Source: Chelonoidis abingdonii (lineage: Eukaryota > Chordata > Testudines > Testudinidae). From it: 64,000 bases of DNA. The stretch spans positions 83,449,708 to 83,513,707 of the forward strand of contig NC_133770.1 of assembly GCF_003597395.2 (NCBI RefSeq), given 5' to 3'. The translations under genes and the position numbers were made by a program. How positions within the stretch are numbered: the stretch's first letter is position 1; each line of letters opens with the position of its first letter. Below the pieces are notes generated by a model. It worked only from the letters and a program-made list of their open reading frames with translations, was not told the origin of the DNA and made no database searches. Positions 22,839-34,839 of the stretch are shown here, one piece after another.

Positions 22839-23739
22839 TAGTTACAGGCTACTGTGCTGAATTCACTTTGGGTCAGTGGTGCACTAGCACTGGGGCTCCC
22901 CTACTATGAGCTGAGATCACTAAGAGCTGAAATCACTAAAGAGCTGAGATTACTGACTGTTGTGTTAACTAGTGGGGCAGCAGTTGGAGCAGCCCATGGA
23001 GTGAAGCGGAGTGGAGCTGAGCAGTTTGAGGGATAGTTAGAGGGGCCCACAGGATGGAGAGTGGAGTGGAGCAGGACAGGGTGGAGCAGTTCATGGGACG
23101 GCTAGAGCAGCTCACAGGACGGCTGGTGGAGTGGAGCGGCTCATGGTAAAGGCTGCAGCAGAACCCTATGGAGAGATGGGGCAGTTGGCCTTGGACCACG
23201 TAAGGTGCCCCTTAACACCCTGCGTGCCCCTTTCCCCCCATTTCCACCCAGACTGGGGAGCGGGGAGAACAAAACTCTGCAGATAAACTATTGAACTCTG
23301 GGGTTGCACTGACCTGGGACAGAGACTTTTGGGTTGTTGGACTTTTGGTTGATTTTTGGGTTGCTGGACTCAAGAGACTTTTGGGACTTTGGGGTGATCT
23401 TTTGGGTTGTTGGATTTAAGACCCTGAGGGGAAAAGGCTACTGCCAAACTTACTTGGAGGTGGGTATTTTGCTCATGTTATGAATCCTGTTTGTGGTGTT
23501 TCCCCAACATAATGCTGCATTGTTTCCCTCCTTTATTAAAAGGATTTTGCTACACTCAGACTCCGTGCCTCTGAGAGGGGAAGTATTGCCTCTTAGAGGT
23601 GCCCGGGGGGTGGCATGTAATTGTCCCAGGTCACTGGGTGGAGGTTCGAGCCAGTTTTGCATTGCGTTATTGAAACGGAACCACTAGATACTGAACCCGG
23701 CCCTTGTTGCTGCCAACTCAGACGGGCAGACGGGTTACA
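22839..23739 (+). mobile_element. solo LTR-like element, family 2, copy 1
   Basis: From about TAGTTACAGGCTAC to GACGGGTTACA. The second half aligns closely with the copy at 58430-59124: TGCTACACTCAGACTC, GAGAGGGGAAGTATTGCCTC, TTGTCCCAGGTCACT and CCCGGCCCTTGTTGCTGC. A possible polyadenylation signal ATTAAA lies just before the shared TTTTGCTACACTC. The 5' half contains local GAGTGGAGC-type expansions absent from the other copy. No internal coding region. Confidence 0.62.
22908..22955 (+). repeat. three tandem copies of a 16-17 bp unit
   Basis: GAGCTGAGATCACTAA, GAGCTGAAATCACTAAA and GAGCTGAGATTACTG follow one another. The related LTR at 58430 has only about one and a half such units. Confidence 0.75.
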
Positions 23740-23767
23740 AAAGTTTGAGCGCTGACCTTGACACTTT

Positions 23768-23882
23768 AAAGAGGCCTGACCTTCAGAGGGAAGGTGCTCA
23801 GCACTTTCAGACATCAGAGTCCCTTAAAGATATCTCAATCTGGGCACCCCAAATAACTAGTCACTTTTGAAATCTTGGCCAT
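23768..23882. repeat. palindromic repeat, GCTCAGCACTTTC type
   Basis: GGCCTGACCTTCAGAGG and GTGCTCAGCACTTTC, ending TTTGAAATCTTGGCC, recur at 44548-44716 almost in the same order. Short dispersed repeat of unknown class. Confidence 0.55.
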
Positions 23883-23884
23883 AG

Positions 23885-24900
23885 TACACTGGATAATTCA
23901 GAGATATCTTTCTTTTTAACCTTGACTACCTTTTCTTGCTGGAGCAGCATTTGATGCAGGATGGAATATTGATTCGTGCATCAAGCTCACTTGGCACCTG
24001 AAGATGTATTTTGTTGAAATAGTTTCCAAAAAAATGTCTGTATTAGGCACTGTGATCCTGGGGCCATTATCTTTCAATACTTACAGCTAACAAAATACCT
24101 CCCCGGCATCTATAAACAAACAAAAAAAAAAGGGGGGAGGGGCAGAAAATAATGCCCACAGTTACACTCGTGCAATCCCACTGGACCTGTCCAGGTGTCA
24201 CTAAAGGCAGAATATGTCCCAGTGTGTTATGCCTCCAGCGCAGATCATCAAAATCTCATCAATAACATGATCAAAGAAATGACCAGAGAATCAAGGAGAT
24301 TGTGGAACAGTTCTTCAAATACAGCAAAGATTTTAATCTGTTTGCTTTTATTCCAGTCCATTCAGTGGCTAAAAATCATCATTCCAGCCAAAGCAGGGGT
24401 TTGTGTTGGTAGACAGAGGCCTCTAAATCCCAGGAGTATTTGAATAAAATGAAGGCATTCCTTGTAAGAGAAGATCAAAACTAAAGAAAATAGCTGGAGC
24501 ATGCAGATTAGATGTGTGTATACATAAATGTGTTAATTTACTGCTCATTTTGTCTTCTTCTAAGTTTCTACAGTGGTGGTATTAGTAGGTGGGGTTCCCG
24601 CCCTGCTTTGAAGAGTCCAAACAAACCCCAACAAATCCAAACCTAGCCACTTCCCAGGGTTTTCTTCATAATGCCGATAACAAAAATATAAACCTAAGTC
24701 TAAATTCTCCCCCCGAATTTAGATATTCCTTTGGCTTTCCCAGTGGCCCTTCCTCGTGCCAGCCCTTAGTTCCCTCTGCTCCAGAGAGAGGATCCAAATC
24801 CACTTTGGTCCTCACTGAAGCTCACAGTGTGGGTCAGCAGTATTTATTTTGCACCTTTATGCAGTTATTCTAGCACTAGAAGACTTAGATTAAAGTGACT
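23885..24900. other. intron sequence without recognised elements
   Basis: Apparently unique; includes a short A-rich then G-rich run near 24118-24142. Open frames here show no domain. Confidence 0.4.
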
Positions 24901-24903
24901 CAG

Positions 24904-25105
24904 TGTAAGACCGACAGATCTCGGTCGTCGACAAGCAGGATTGAACCTGGGAATTTTGGAGCTAAATGCATGAGCCTCTACTGCATGAGCTAAAAGCCAT
25001 ACAGCTCTTAGCTAAGGCTGTAGAGCAGACTCATTAATCTCTCTAAGTGGTCTCGGTGCCACTAGGTGGGACAGAACACCACACTCAGGAGGTGTGTGGG
25101 TTACA
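24904..25105 (-). mobile_element. tRNA-derived SINE-like element with TGTAA/TTACA ends
   Basis: On the minus strand TAGCTCATGCAGTAGAGG (A-box-like) is followed by CCCAGGTTCAATCCTG (B-box-like), as in a tRNA gene. The ends are TGTAA at 24904 and TTACA at 25105, inverse of each other, flanked on both sides by TCAG. I recall this unit as common in turtles. The mixture of a tRNA-like interior with inverted ends is unusual for a SINE. Confidence 0.6.
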
Positions 25106-25109
25106 TCAG

Positions 25110-27570
25110 CAGAGAAACTTCTGACTTCTTATGCAGTCTTGGAAGCTACATAGCAGTAACACTTCATGTGCCTTTCAGCATAATTCTTGTAATTATGCAT
25201 TACTTTGTTTTTGAGTCAGCTGAAATATATTGTATCAAATCCTTCTGCACCCCTCCCTCCACCAGAAAAGATATCTTTTTAAAACTAAGGGCATACCGGG
25301 CAAATCTCTCTGGTAGCCTGCACATCCCAGAGAATTTGTAAATTATCCCCGGTTCCTATCTTGAATGGTTAAGATGAATTGAGTAAACTATAGCAAACTC
25401 AACAATGCAACTGGCATGTAATGTGTGAATGGTGCCTGCTTGAATGCATTATAGTTCAATTGGAGTGTCATATATAACTTATACCAGTTCTTTGTGAGTG
25501 AAGCCGTTGTGAGCAGGTAGAGAGTGTAAGAATAAGGATCAGTGGGCATTTCTATGACAGTTACATGCTGTGATTTCAATCTTGGTGGGGGAATTTTCAA
25601 AAGCGTGTAAGGACACCGAACTGCCCTTTGTACCTTTGAAAATCTCTTCCTTCTCCATCCGCAACTGTTGTAAACTGTCCCCGCTCCACTGATTTCTCTG
25701 ACAACTACAACTTCTCCCAGCTGTGGGCCTGTCCCTCTGCATTAGTACCTGTGTTAAATTGATGAGCAGGCCAGGGGTGAAATAGATGTTTCGAAAAGAC
25801 TGAGCTGAGTGTTGGAGCCAGTAATAAAAGTACTGTACCTTCTTTTTCACCAACCTACCTCCTGGGCGCTTATTAAACACTGCAGGAGAGGAGCAATGGT
25901 TATGATACCGTGCCACAGAGTGTTCATACGGGACTAGTGATTGTGTCAAAGTGCCTTAATGAACTTTAGTAATATACTTAAGTAAAGGTCTAAAATTATA
26001 AAATTGATATCAGTGTCAATTGTGGGTGCACATCACAGGATTGGGCCCATAATGCTCTCATAAGAAGTCTACATTGACTCTGATTGATGCCATGAGCCAC
26101 ACATTTTTTTCAGCCTGGTTTAGAGAAAGCCTTTCCAAAGCTTGTTAATGAATTTTGATCCCTCTATAAGTCTTGTATAAACACATCAACATAATCACTC
26201 TATGGCAGGAGTGTCAAAAAATGCCACTCCCTATATAGGTAATGAGCTCTCAGAAGGCAGAATGATGGACAGAAAGTGCACTAGTTTTATTAACTGCATG
26301 ACCACGCTCCTCAGATGGAGTCTGATTAGGCTTCTGGAAATGTCTAGCTCACACTGGGTATGCTTAGAAACTTCACACAGGCTTTACCAAAGGCACTTCC
26401 ATGCTGAAATTACATCATTTCATTTGCACAATCACTGGGACACCAATGAAAGCCGAGGATGCTCATCAACTTGCAGGATAAGGTTTTCCGACCCCCTGCC
26501 TGTAATTTCATCAGCTGTCTGTCTGTCTTTCATCTAATACTCTTGGATGCCCCCTCAGGTTGCATGAATTATGCAATCCCAAAACCAAGTGCTTAGGCTT
26601 GATGTTAGTCTTTATACACATAATATTTTAAATGAAGATCATATGTTCAAACACAACACTTAGTATTGCTTATTTTTGACAATTTAATATGTTGGGCTTC
26701 AATCCAATATCCCCTCAGTGTATATTCTCTCTTCACCCTCCACCCTGCTTGTCTTTATGGTGTACTGATTCTTTGCAGGGGACAAATGTGGCATCTTGTT
26801 GCATCCTTCCAGACAGTGATCTGGAGGTATAATGCATTGCACTGCATAGCTTCATGTTCTATTAGCCACAATAACAAATTAGCAGCACAGTCATTGACAG
26901 GATTTGCAATCCAGTGCACAGCTCTATCCTAGGCAGACATTTGTGGGTTCTTTTTTAAATAGGGTATTTTAATCTGTAGTCTTTCTCAAGACTTAAGAAT
27001 GCTCCCTGGGGCTGCAGTTCTTGATTGATAGAGCTTTCAATTTCATTTTTATTTGGCAGCACATTATAATACTTGCAGTCAGTGGTAGGAGACAGGCCAT
27101 TTTGTTGTTTATTTCTGTGCCAAAAGGGGCAGATTTTTAATCAATGAATAACTACACAGACTAATTTTTTTCACCAACAGATTATCAATTTACTATTTTC
27201 CGACAAGCTGAATCTTTTAATATATAGGTTTAACACAGAGGCACGCTAATGTCAAAATAAAAAAGTCACAGGATGCTTTGTGTACCCAGCATTAAGCTCT
27301 TTAAGGGGAAGAAAATTCCAGCTCAGATGCAGACCTGCTCCCGTTGGACTCTCCAGGATTTGGCTTGATTTTTTACTTTTTTTAAATTCTACTTTCACCT
27401 TGTTATTTGTTGATTCACTACGTAATCCATATTCCTAATGAAACAAGAAAACACTATCACCCAGCTGGTCTTAGAAACAGGATTAGAAGTGTGCCAGATG
27501 CTTGGAAGTGTCTCTTTTCCAGAGTCCATCATCAAGGAATCTCAGTTGTACAGCCAGAGTAATGCACTTG
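25110..27570. other. intron sequence, no recognised elements
   Basis: Apparently unique. The stretch 27060-27460 is notably AT-rich with TAAT and ATTA words and is a weak candidate for conserved non-coding DNA. Open frames, for example minus 25539-25949, have no recognisable similarity. Confidence 0.4.
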
Positions 27571-27576
27571 CAGTTA

Positions 27577-28769
27577 AGAGTATGTCTTCTTTGCAGAGTT
27601 ACCTCAGGTGATTGGCACCCAAGTTAGCCTATGTCAGGTGTGAGCCAGTCAACCCCCTACCTGAACTGCTGTGTCCTGCCTGGTGCTGTACTTCCCTGTG
27701 TGTGTTGCTAGGACTTCTGGGGGAATAGCCCATGGTTCTTAGCATTGCAGTAAGTTGAGCCGCTCTGTGATTCTTTACTAGTGAGTTATGGGAGAATTTG
27801 TACATCCTTCTGGGCACAAGGAGGATGTTATGGGAAGGCATTAGAGTAATACTAGCATTCAACAGGTTTCAGTAGCAGCCGTGTTAGTCTGTATCCACAA
27901 AAAGAACAAGAGTACTTGTGGTACCTTAGAGACTAACAAATTTATTTGAACATAAGTTTTCATGGGCTACAGCCCACTTCATCAGATGCATAGAATGGAA
28001 CATATAGTAAGGAGATATATATATTCATACAGAGAACATGAAAAGGTGGGAGTTGCCCTACCAACTCCAAGAGGCTAATTAATTCAGATGAGCAATCATC
28101 AACAGGAGAAAAAAAACTTTTGTAGTGATAATCAAGATAGCCCATTTCAGACAGTTTGACAAGAAGGTGTGAGGACTCCAATGAGAAACTGCTGAACTTG
28201 AATTAATATGCAAAACTATATACCATCAATTTAGGCTTGAATAGAGACTGGGAATGGCTGAGCCATTAGACACATTGAATCTATTTACCCATGTTAAGTA
28301 TCCTCACACCTTCTTGTCAAACTGTCTTAAATGGGCTATCTTGATTATCACTACAAAAGTTTTTTTCCTCCTGCTGATAATTGCTCATCTTAATTAATTA
28401 GCCTCTTAGAGTTGGTATGTGTATATATATCTCCTTACTATATGTTCCATTCTATTCATCTGATGAAGTGGGTTGTAGCCCACGAAAGCTTATGCTCAAA
28501 TAAATGTGTTAGTCTCTAAGGTGCCACAAGTACTCCTGTTCTTTTTACTAGCAGTCCAGGGATTTACCCTGCATCTCAACTACAAAGCAGGCAGGTTATC
28601 AGTCTAAGTGAAAGCAAAACCTGGGCTCTAACCTGTACCCCTACTGGGCTAACTAGCCTGGATTTAAAGCACCAAGATCAGGTGAGAAGGTTTGTGTGTG
28701 GATGGGAAGCAGGTTAAGGGTAAAACCCGAGTAAAACCTGGAGTGAAATCTGCAGTGAAGACATACCCC
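27577..28769. mobile_element. TIR element hosting a nested foldback insertion
   Basis: The left end AGAGTATGTCTTCTTTGCAGA matches the reverse complement of the right end GGGGTATGTCTTCACTGCAGA. TTA precedes the left end and ATA follows the right, consistent with a decayed Harbinger-type TWA duplication. About 500 bp belong to this element once the insertion at 27858-28545 is removed. Confidence 0.6.
27858..28545. mobile_element. head-to-head inverted dimer of a turtle repeat
   Basis: The left arm carries, in reverse, the same unit as the right arm: CACCTTCTTGTCAAACTGTC, AATGGGCTATCTTGATTATCA, CATCTGATGAAGTGGG and TTAGTCTCTAAGGTGCCACA. Arms are about 290 bp with a spacer near 28190-28270. The left arm extends further into the family's 3' end (GGTTTCAGTAGCAGCCGTG). 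TACTAGCA stands exactly on both sides (27850-27857, 28546-28553), so the pair was inserted or rearranged as one event. A single-arm relative is at 2687-2998. Confidence 0.78.
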
Positions 28770-28774
28770 ATATT

Positions 28775-29688
28775 GCACTGGAACAATGGAGTACAAAGAG
28801 GCCAATTAAACTATTCCAAAGTGAATATCAGAGAGCCCCAGGGTATATCTTCATCCATTTCCTGCTTCTGCTATTTAACAGGTATATTTCAGAATCAATT
28901 CTTAGTATCACTATCAGCTGTAGTTGAATTCTAGTTAATCCATTCACACTGGCAGTGGGACTGTCCTGGCAATGCAGTGAAGAGGTGTCACCTCTCTGAT
29001 TGCTTTACATCTACTTTACAGAAAGTGGCCTGCTAGTCTGACAGGAGTTTGGGGGCTGTCTGAGGATTCCTAGTCTACAACAATGCTTACCTCTGTATTG
29101 TATTTTCTAAAATAGCTCTCTGCAACCATTTGGCTCAGTAGTACACAACTGATGTAGATGCAGGAGCTGCTTGTAACTGAGTGTATATTGTACCATTCTG
29201 AGCACCTACTGCTGGGTAAAAATATGTACCTGACAAAGTCACAGGGTTTTGGAAAAAAAGCTTAATAAGAAAGAGTGAAGTTGTTAGATGTTCCTTGACT
29301 GACTGGGCATTAGTGTGACTACATTACACTGCGTGAGGCAACCACGCTAGGTCAGTGACTGATTAATTAATTGACTATAAATAGTGATTCAGTAATTTAT
29401 TTATACTGATAAAGATTTTCTAATTTAGACACTAGGGGACCTGGAACGTAACTAATATGGATTCTCATATGAGTTTATAAATCATGTCAATTGATACAGG
29501 CCCAGTCAGGCTGTCAGCTTAAGAAATTCTTCTGCTAATGATACGCTCATAATTAAAGATTTATTAGTTCACTTCTAATGTCATAATTCAAATGTTAAAT
29601 CAATTATGTCACTGATGCATTAAAAACAAGGAAACTAAGTACACCATTATGTAGCACATACTGTACGATACCATGGTTCCCCAAACTC
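28775..29688. other. intron sequence, candidate conserved non-coding DNA
   Basis: Apparently unique. From about 29360 to 29640 it is rich in TTAATTAATTG, ATTA and TAAT words with little repeat character, as often seen in conserved enhancers. This is only a composition-based suspicion. Confidence 0.35.
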
Positions 29689-29925
29689 CCATGCCACTGA
29701 CAAGTCAATGGGAGTCTTTCCACTGCCTTCAATGAGTCAGGCCCTGAAATGACTGTTCAGAAAAACCCACTTTTTTTCCGTTTCACATTGAAACTAACAT
29801 CCTAACAAGACCACCAATTAGGCCTCATTTGCTTACACAACAGCAGCATAAAGACCTGATGCAGTTCCCAATGAAAGGCAAGTGACCCTTTCCACTGACT
29901 ACAGTGGCAGTTAGAGCCGGGCCCT
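29689..29925. repeat. short dispersed repeat, AGTCAATGGGAGT type
   Basis: CAAGTCAATGGGAGTCTTTCC, TCAATGAGTCAGGCCCTG and TTAGAGCCGGGCCCTA are words of the palindromic repeat group seen through the window. Confidence 0.4.
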
Positions 29926-29929
29926 ATGG

Positions 29930-31598
29930 GCAGTATTTTACTTCAGCCCAGTGACCCATGCCAACAGATCATGTATGGTGCCATCAATGTGTGTAGCTCA
30001 CTGGGTAGTAATAGAAAATACCAGTATCTTTCCCAGAAAATCATCCTGCATGTCAACCCTGTGGTTGTTGTGTATTGGTTTTGGATTGAAAATCATGAAA
30101 TTATCAACACCATATGTAACTGACCATTTTTTTTTCTTTTGAAAACCAAGTTTGTGCATGTAAAGCCTTGAAATCGTGTCTCACAAATGATGGCTTTTTG
30201 ACATTAAGAAGTCAATATTTACTAAGCATTTCCACATGGGTAGTTATCTGAGTTATGACAGTGTTGCTTTACACTCAGAACAGGTGACAACTGTGGTCAG
30301 TCACATGCCACATACTGGGAACTTTTGCTACATGTTGACTTTCTAAATGAAGACCACAGTAGTTGATCCTAAGGGCAGTTTTTGGAGCTTTATTAATTGA
30401 AGCAGCCCAAACACCACCGCAAATGTCCCACTATAGTATGCCATCATTCTAATGTTCTGTGGCGGAGTGATAATTTTATAAATGGAACATTTTATACAGT
30501 ACATAAATATGTTAAGTATCATACATTAAAGTAGCCTACGGCAAATGGGTGCCTAACTCCCTTAGGCCCCTTTGGAAAACTCAGCCCAGAGATTTATGGG
30601 ATCACAATCAAAAGGGTAAGAACTGAGACCAAAAGTGCATCAGAGCAAACCTCTGCGCTCAACAAGGAAGTTGCTTATTCAGATCTGACACACACTCTTC
30701 ACTACCTGACTTGAGAGGTGTCAGTCACCTGATCAATGGCAACATGTTATAGCAGCCTATATGCCAAATTCAGAGTAGTCAATGTACAACATCTTAAAAA
30801 TTGATTTGTTGCTTATTAAAAATGATATGAGCTTATGCTTGCAGCAACTAGGATCTAATTATTACATCAATTAAATAAATAAATAAATCTTTCATTGTAA
30901 CTGTTTTACACACAATGTTTTATTAGTTTTGATCCAAGGGAAAAGGTCCAGACATTATTTGGTAATAATTTCAAAGTGCTTCCTCACAATAAATCTTTCT
31001 AGACTTCATTTGCTCACGTGTGATTATAATTAACTTGTCATCCCTGTGGATTTTGCATTTATTTCCAAAGTAGTTTCTTTGTGAACTGGGGACATGTAAA
31101 TATCTCGGAAGATATTGATATAAACTTGGGAATATTGTTGTTTCCAAATGTGTTAGTGTTTTTTGCATCATGTTTAAGATATTTTCTGCCCTGTAATTTT
31201 TACTTTGCACTAATAAGATTAATATATTTTAGACTTGGCGGGTTTCTAATATCATGTTCAGCAAGTTTATCAAAGGCTTTTGCTCAAGCGAGTCATTTTA
31301 ATATCTGCCCTTTACATATCTCCTCTAAAATTCCTCTTGCAGGGCTTCTTTTCCAAGGGCTGTTCTGAGTGTCATGGTGCTTTAAATTAGCAAACTGAGA
31401 CACAGGTGAAAATGAGAAATGTAAATAGTGCCTGAAGAAAATGAATCTTTAGACCCAGATTACTATGAAGAAATATTCGTGTTGTGATGCTGTACAAAAA
31501 CTTGGGTACAACAGAAAACCAGTTTCCAAATGCTGTTCCAACTTGAAAGAGACTTATAGCTACAGGACTTGCCACTCGTGTTTTATTTATCTTACAGA
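29930..31598. other. intron sequence with an (AAAT)n run
   Basis: AT-rich, apparently unique, with (AAAT)4 at about 30872-30889. A fragment GGTGCCTAACTCCCTTAGGC (30549) belongs to the dispersed palindromic repeats. No exon found. Confidence 0.4.
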
Positions 31599-31599
31599 C

Positions 31600-31905
31600 C
31601 AAGATCCAAATAAAGAGTTACGGGGTGATGAGAGGCAGAATAGTTTAAGCAGGGAAGACATTGAACTGGGACACAGTATATCCAAGTTCAATTCCAGGCT
31701 TTGCCACAGATTTCCTGTGTGACCCTAAACTGGTCACTTAATCTCTCTGTGCCTTCATTCTTCGTCTGTAAAAAGGGAAAAAAATAATATTTCCCTTCTA
31801 TTAGTCTTTGTCTTGTTCATGTAGATTGTAAGCTCTTTGGGGGAAGAGACTTTTTCTTCAATATATGTATATACAGCTCTTAGTACAAAGGGGCCTCGAA
31901 TTTAG
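31600..31905 (+). mobile_element. MIR/CORE-like SINE
   Basis: AAGTTCAATTCCAGGCTTTGCC (B-box region of a tRNA-type head), CCTGTGTGACCCTAAAC, GTCACTTAATCTCTCTGTGCC, TCTGTAAAAAGGG and then GATTGTAAGCTCTTTGGGG with AGCTCTTAGTACAAAGGGGCC. This is the order found in amniote MIR-like SINEs with an L2/CR1-type tail. Confidence 0.75.
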
Positions 31906-31909
31906 TTAA

Positions 31910-33280
31910 GGCTTCTAGATAGCCATTGCAAAACAAGAATTAGTAAAAATGAACATAAGTATTGGTGGTGATGAAAATTACCCGAACGTACTCCTGCAGC
32001 ACATACCAGACAGACGGAACAAGAATGCCCTTTTGGCCCACTACCAGGCACTCTTACACAGTAACAGCAGTTAAAAAAGGAACCATGTGTTGTAGGAAGA
32101 GTAGACAGTCAGAAAGCAACAAAGCAATACCTTCTTGCATTATACAGAACATCTTTAGAAAACCCCAATCATCGTTCAAAACAATAAACAGTGAACAAAT
32201 GTGCACTGTTCGGCAAACAAAAAGAATCCATGACCTCAGAGAATCTAGCCCACTGCACTGGGAACCAGCACCACTACTGGCAGCTCTCTTAGCAGCAATT
32301 ATTGCTGGCACTTCTTCAGTTGACCATATTGTGGCCACAGAACTGCTTGTACTTAGCTAGCATAACTTGATTCATTATGCAACTTGAGCCTGGATCCCTG
32401 TAAATGATAATGCCTGGCCATATTGCTTCAACTGTGAGGCGCTCCAGTGGTTAGAGTCCACCTGGGATCTATCAACTGCAGGGTCAGAGCACTGGTCTGA
32501 GGACTGAGACATCCTTAAATCTATCCACAAACTATTCAGACCAAAGCAACATTTCTGATAGGATATTCAACTCTCTCTCCAGGCAGACTGACATTTCTGA
32601 CACCTTTGAAACAATCTACATGCTCACTGCGAGGTTCAGGTGATGGTATTCATTATCTTGTGGCGTGACATTACAAGCAGTGAGAAGAAGAGAGTACAGG
32701 CTGCCATGGCTGTAGAAGAACAAAGACTGGAGAAGACTGATGACAGTGAGAGGAGAATCTGGGTGATAGAATCTGTAGAAGTACATTGTTCAACTCAGTA
32801 TCTTATTGCCATTCAAGCAGGATAAAAAGACAGCACTGTGACAGAATAATTACCATAGACAAAAACTACTCTATCCACGTCAAATGGATAGAAACCAAGT
32901 GAAGCAGATACCACCACAGATTAAACATGTGTTAATACAGAGAAAAACACAATACAGAAGCATCTGGGCTTCAAACAATCAGCATCTTCAGAAAGCCAAC
33001 CCATTTTACATAGAAGTTAGCAACAAAATAGCTGTCTCTTCAATAGCTTCTTTAATGACTTCTTGAGAGGACAACCTTTTTGTTTATCAGTAGAAGGTAG
33101 TGCACATGATCAAGCAGCTCAGAGAAAATGTATTTATCCATAATGCTGAAAATCAGGAGGAAAAAAATAAATGCAATTAAATCACTTACTGAGATCATGA
33201 GTCATATACAGTCTTTTACCATTATATTTATCTTCAGCCTTCTACCTTTGCTTTTATTTATTGACACTAGATGGTTTATG
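31910..33280. other. intron sequence without recognised elements
   Basis: Apparently unique. A 132-codon plus frame (31962-32360) and an overlapping minus frame (32054-32338) have no recognisable similarity. Confidence 0.4.
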
Positions 33281-33282
33281 TT

Positions 33283-33385
33283 GCAGGTCTCATAGTTCAC
33301 AGCCCAGAGCTGGGATTCAGAACTGGGTTCTATTCCTGGCTTTACCATCAGCTTCCTGTGTTAACCCTAGGCAAAACACTTGCAG
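33283..33385 (+). mobile_element. MIR-like SINE fragment
   Basis: TGGGTTCTATTCCTGGCTTTACC, CCTGTGTTAACCCTAGGCAAAAC parallels the middle of the copy at 31600. It is truncated and joined to the next repeat. Confidence 0.6.
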
Positions 33386-33560
33386 TCAGATTTTCAGAAA
33401 TGGCCTCGTATTTGGGATGACAGTTTTAGAACACACAACTTCTGATACCCAACATCTGATTTTCAGAGCTGCTGAGCATCCAAAGCTCCCATTGATTCCA
33501 GCTGGAATTGTAAGAGCTCAGCACTTCCGAAGGTCAAGCCGGAGGCATCTAAAAGAAGAA
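33386..33560. repeat. palindromic repeat, GATTTTCAGAGCTGCTGAGCA type
   Basis: ATTTTCAGAGCTGCTGAGCATCC (33461) and GAGCTCAGCACTTCCGAAGG (33514) face each other across CTCCCATTGATTCCAGC, forming an imperfect hairpin. Part of the dispersed foldback group. Confidence 0.55.
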
Positions 33561-33599
33561 GCTGAAAACTAGCAACCTACACTTCTAGCTTTTCCCTAA

Positions 33600-34695
33600 A
33601 AGGGAACTCACTCCTTCCCTATCTGAGGGTCCATAGACTGGAGTTACAGGTTTCGTGTAGAGTTACCTGTAACTTTTGCCTCAGATTTGTAAAAGTTTGT
33701 TATGGAGGTTTTTAAAAGCAGCAACAAATGGATGCTACATATTTTTCTGTCCTTTTCAATGTTGCCGAAGATCACAATTTTATTAGAAGTCTCGTGACTT
33801 TTGGTGTTTTCCTTAAAGTCCCAACCTCTTATGGAATCAAGAGGTTACCTGAGATTCTCACTTTCATTACCAAAACAAAATATCCTTCATACCCACCAAC
33901 CTGTAAGTTTCTACCCCTAAAGTTTACAGAGAAAAGCTTGACAATATGAAACGAGTGCACCATGAAGACTCAAAAACCATAAGGCAGCAAAAGATAACCC
34001 ATTTATTTTTTTAAAAAAACCTCATGATTTTTAAATCAATCCCATGAATTTGGGGGCTTCTCTATATCTCTATGTTTTAAGCTGGCAGTACTTCCCTTTA
34101 CAGTAGCATGTGTAACATTATTGGATGGTCCATCTGTGGGGAGTGAGCTCAGGACTCCATGCTTTTAGATCCAAAGGTCTTGGCTTCCATCTCTCCAAAT
34201 GATCCATCTAGAAGTATCATTACATTTGACTACGTCAATGACGATATCCGGGATTAAGATGACACACTTAGTCAGAATTAAGACATAAGGTTGAAGATTT
34301 ATAACACTTGCAGACATCCACTGAAGAGAGATTTTTATACATTAATACCTATTACCATTCAAATGGATCGAATACTCATTAACAGCCAATTCTCTGCAAA
34401 TATTGTACAATCATCTGGATTGTAATTTTTAGTTACTTAATTTATAGACGTTCGAAATTTAATGCATTTTTTGGCAAACAGCTCATTTATTTGAATTTCA
34501 GAATCAGTTTAGCAAAGGCAAAATTCTGCTGCTAATCCATTTTGGCATTAGAAAGAGACAGTTGGCTCCATTAGCTCTAAGATATTGTACAAAGTCTTAT
34601 TTGTAAATCCAGTGTGAAACTGGCTGCACTAAATACTTTTATGATATGTTTGAAGGGATATTTCATGAATATTGGTGGAGACAGCTGAGAAATGA
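33600..34695. other. intron sequence without recognised elements
   Basis: AT-rich, apparently unique. No exon found. Confidence 0.4.
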
Positions 34696-34699
34696 GTAT

Positions 34700-34830
34700 T
34701 TAGGGACTGATCCTGCAAATTGTGGGCACTCTGGCGCTGTTCCAGCAGAGCACTTGAAGATGTGCTTAACTTTAAGCACACGAGTATTCGTGTTGGCTTC
34801 TTTGCTGGATTGGGGCCATAGTGCTTAGCA
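34700..34830. repeat. palindromic repeat, GATCCTGCAAA / GCTTAACTTTAAGCAC type
   Basis: GGGACTGATCCTGCAAATTG at the left and TTTGCTGGATTGGGGCC at the right are approximate complements. TGTGCTTAACTTTAAGCACA in the middle is itself palindromic. Confidence 0.6.
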
Positions 34831-34839
34831 CCTTGCACA

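Noticed and set aside
24950..25010. functional tRNA gene on the minus strand
   Set aside because: A and B boxes are recognisable but the cloverleaf is not, and the unit is bounded by repeat ends; it is a tRNA-derived repeat.
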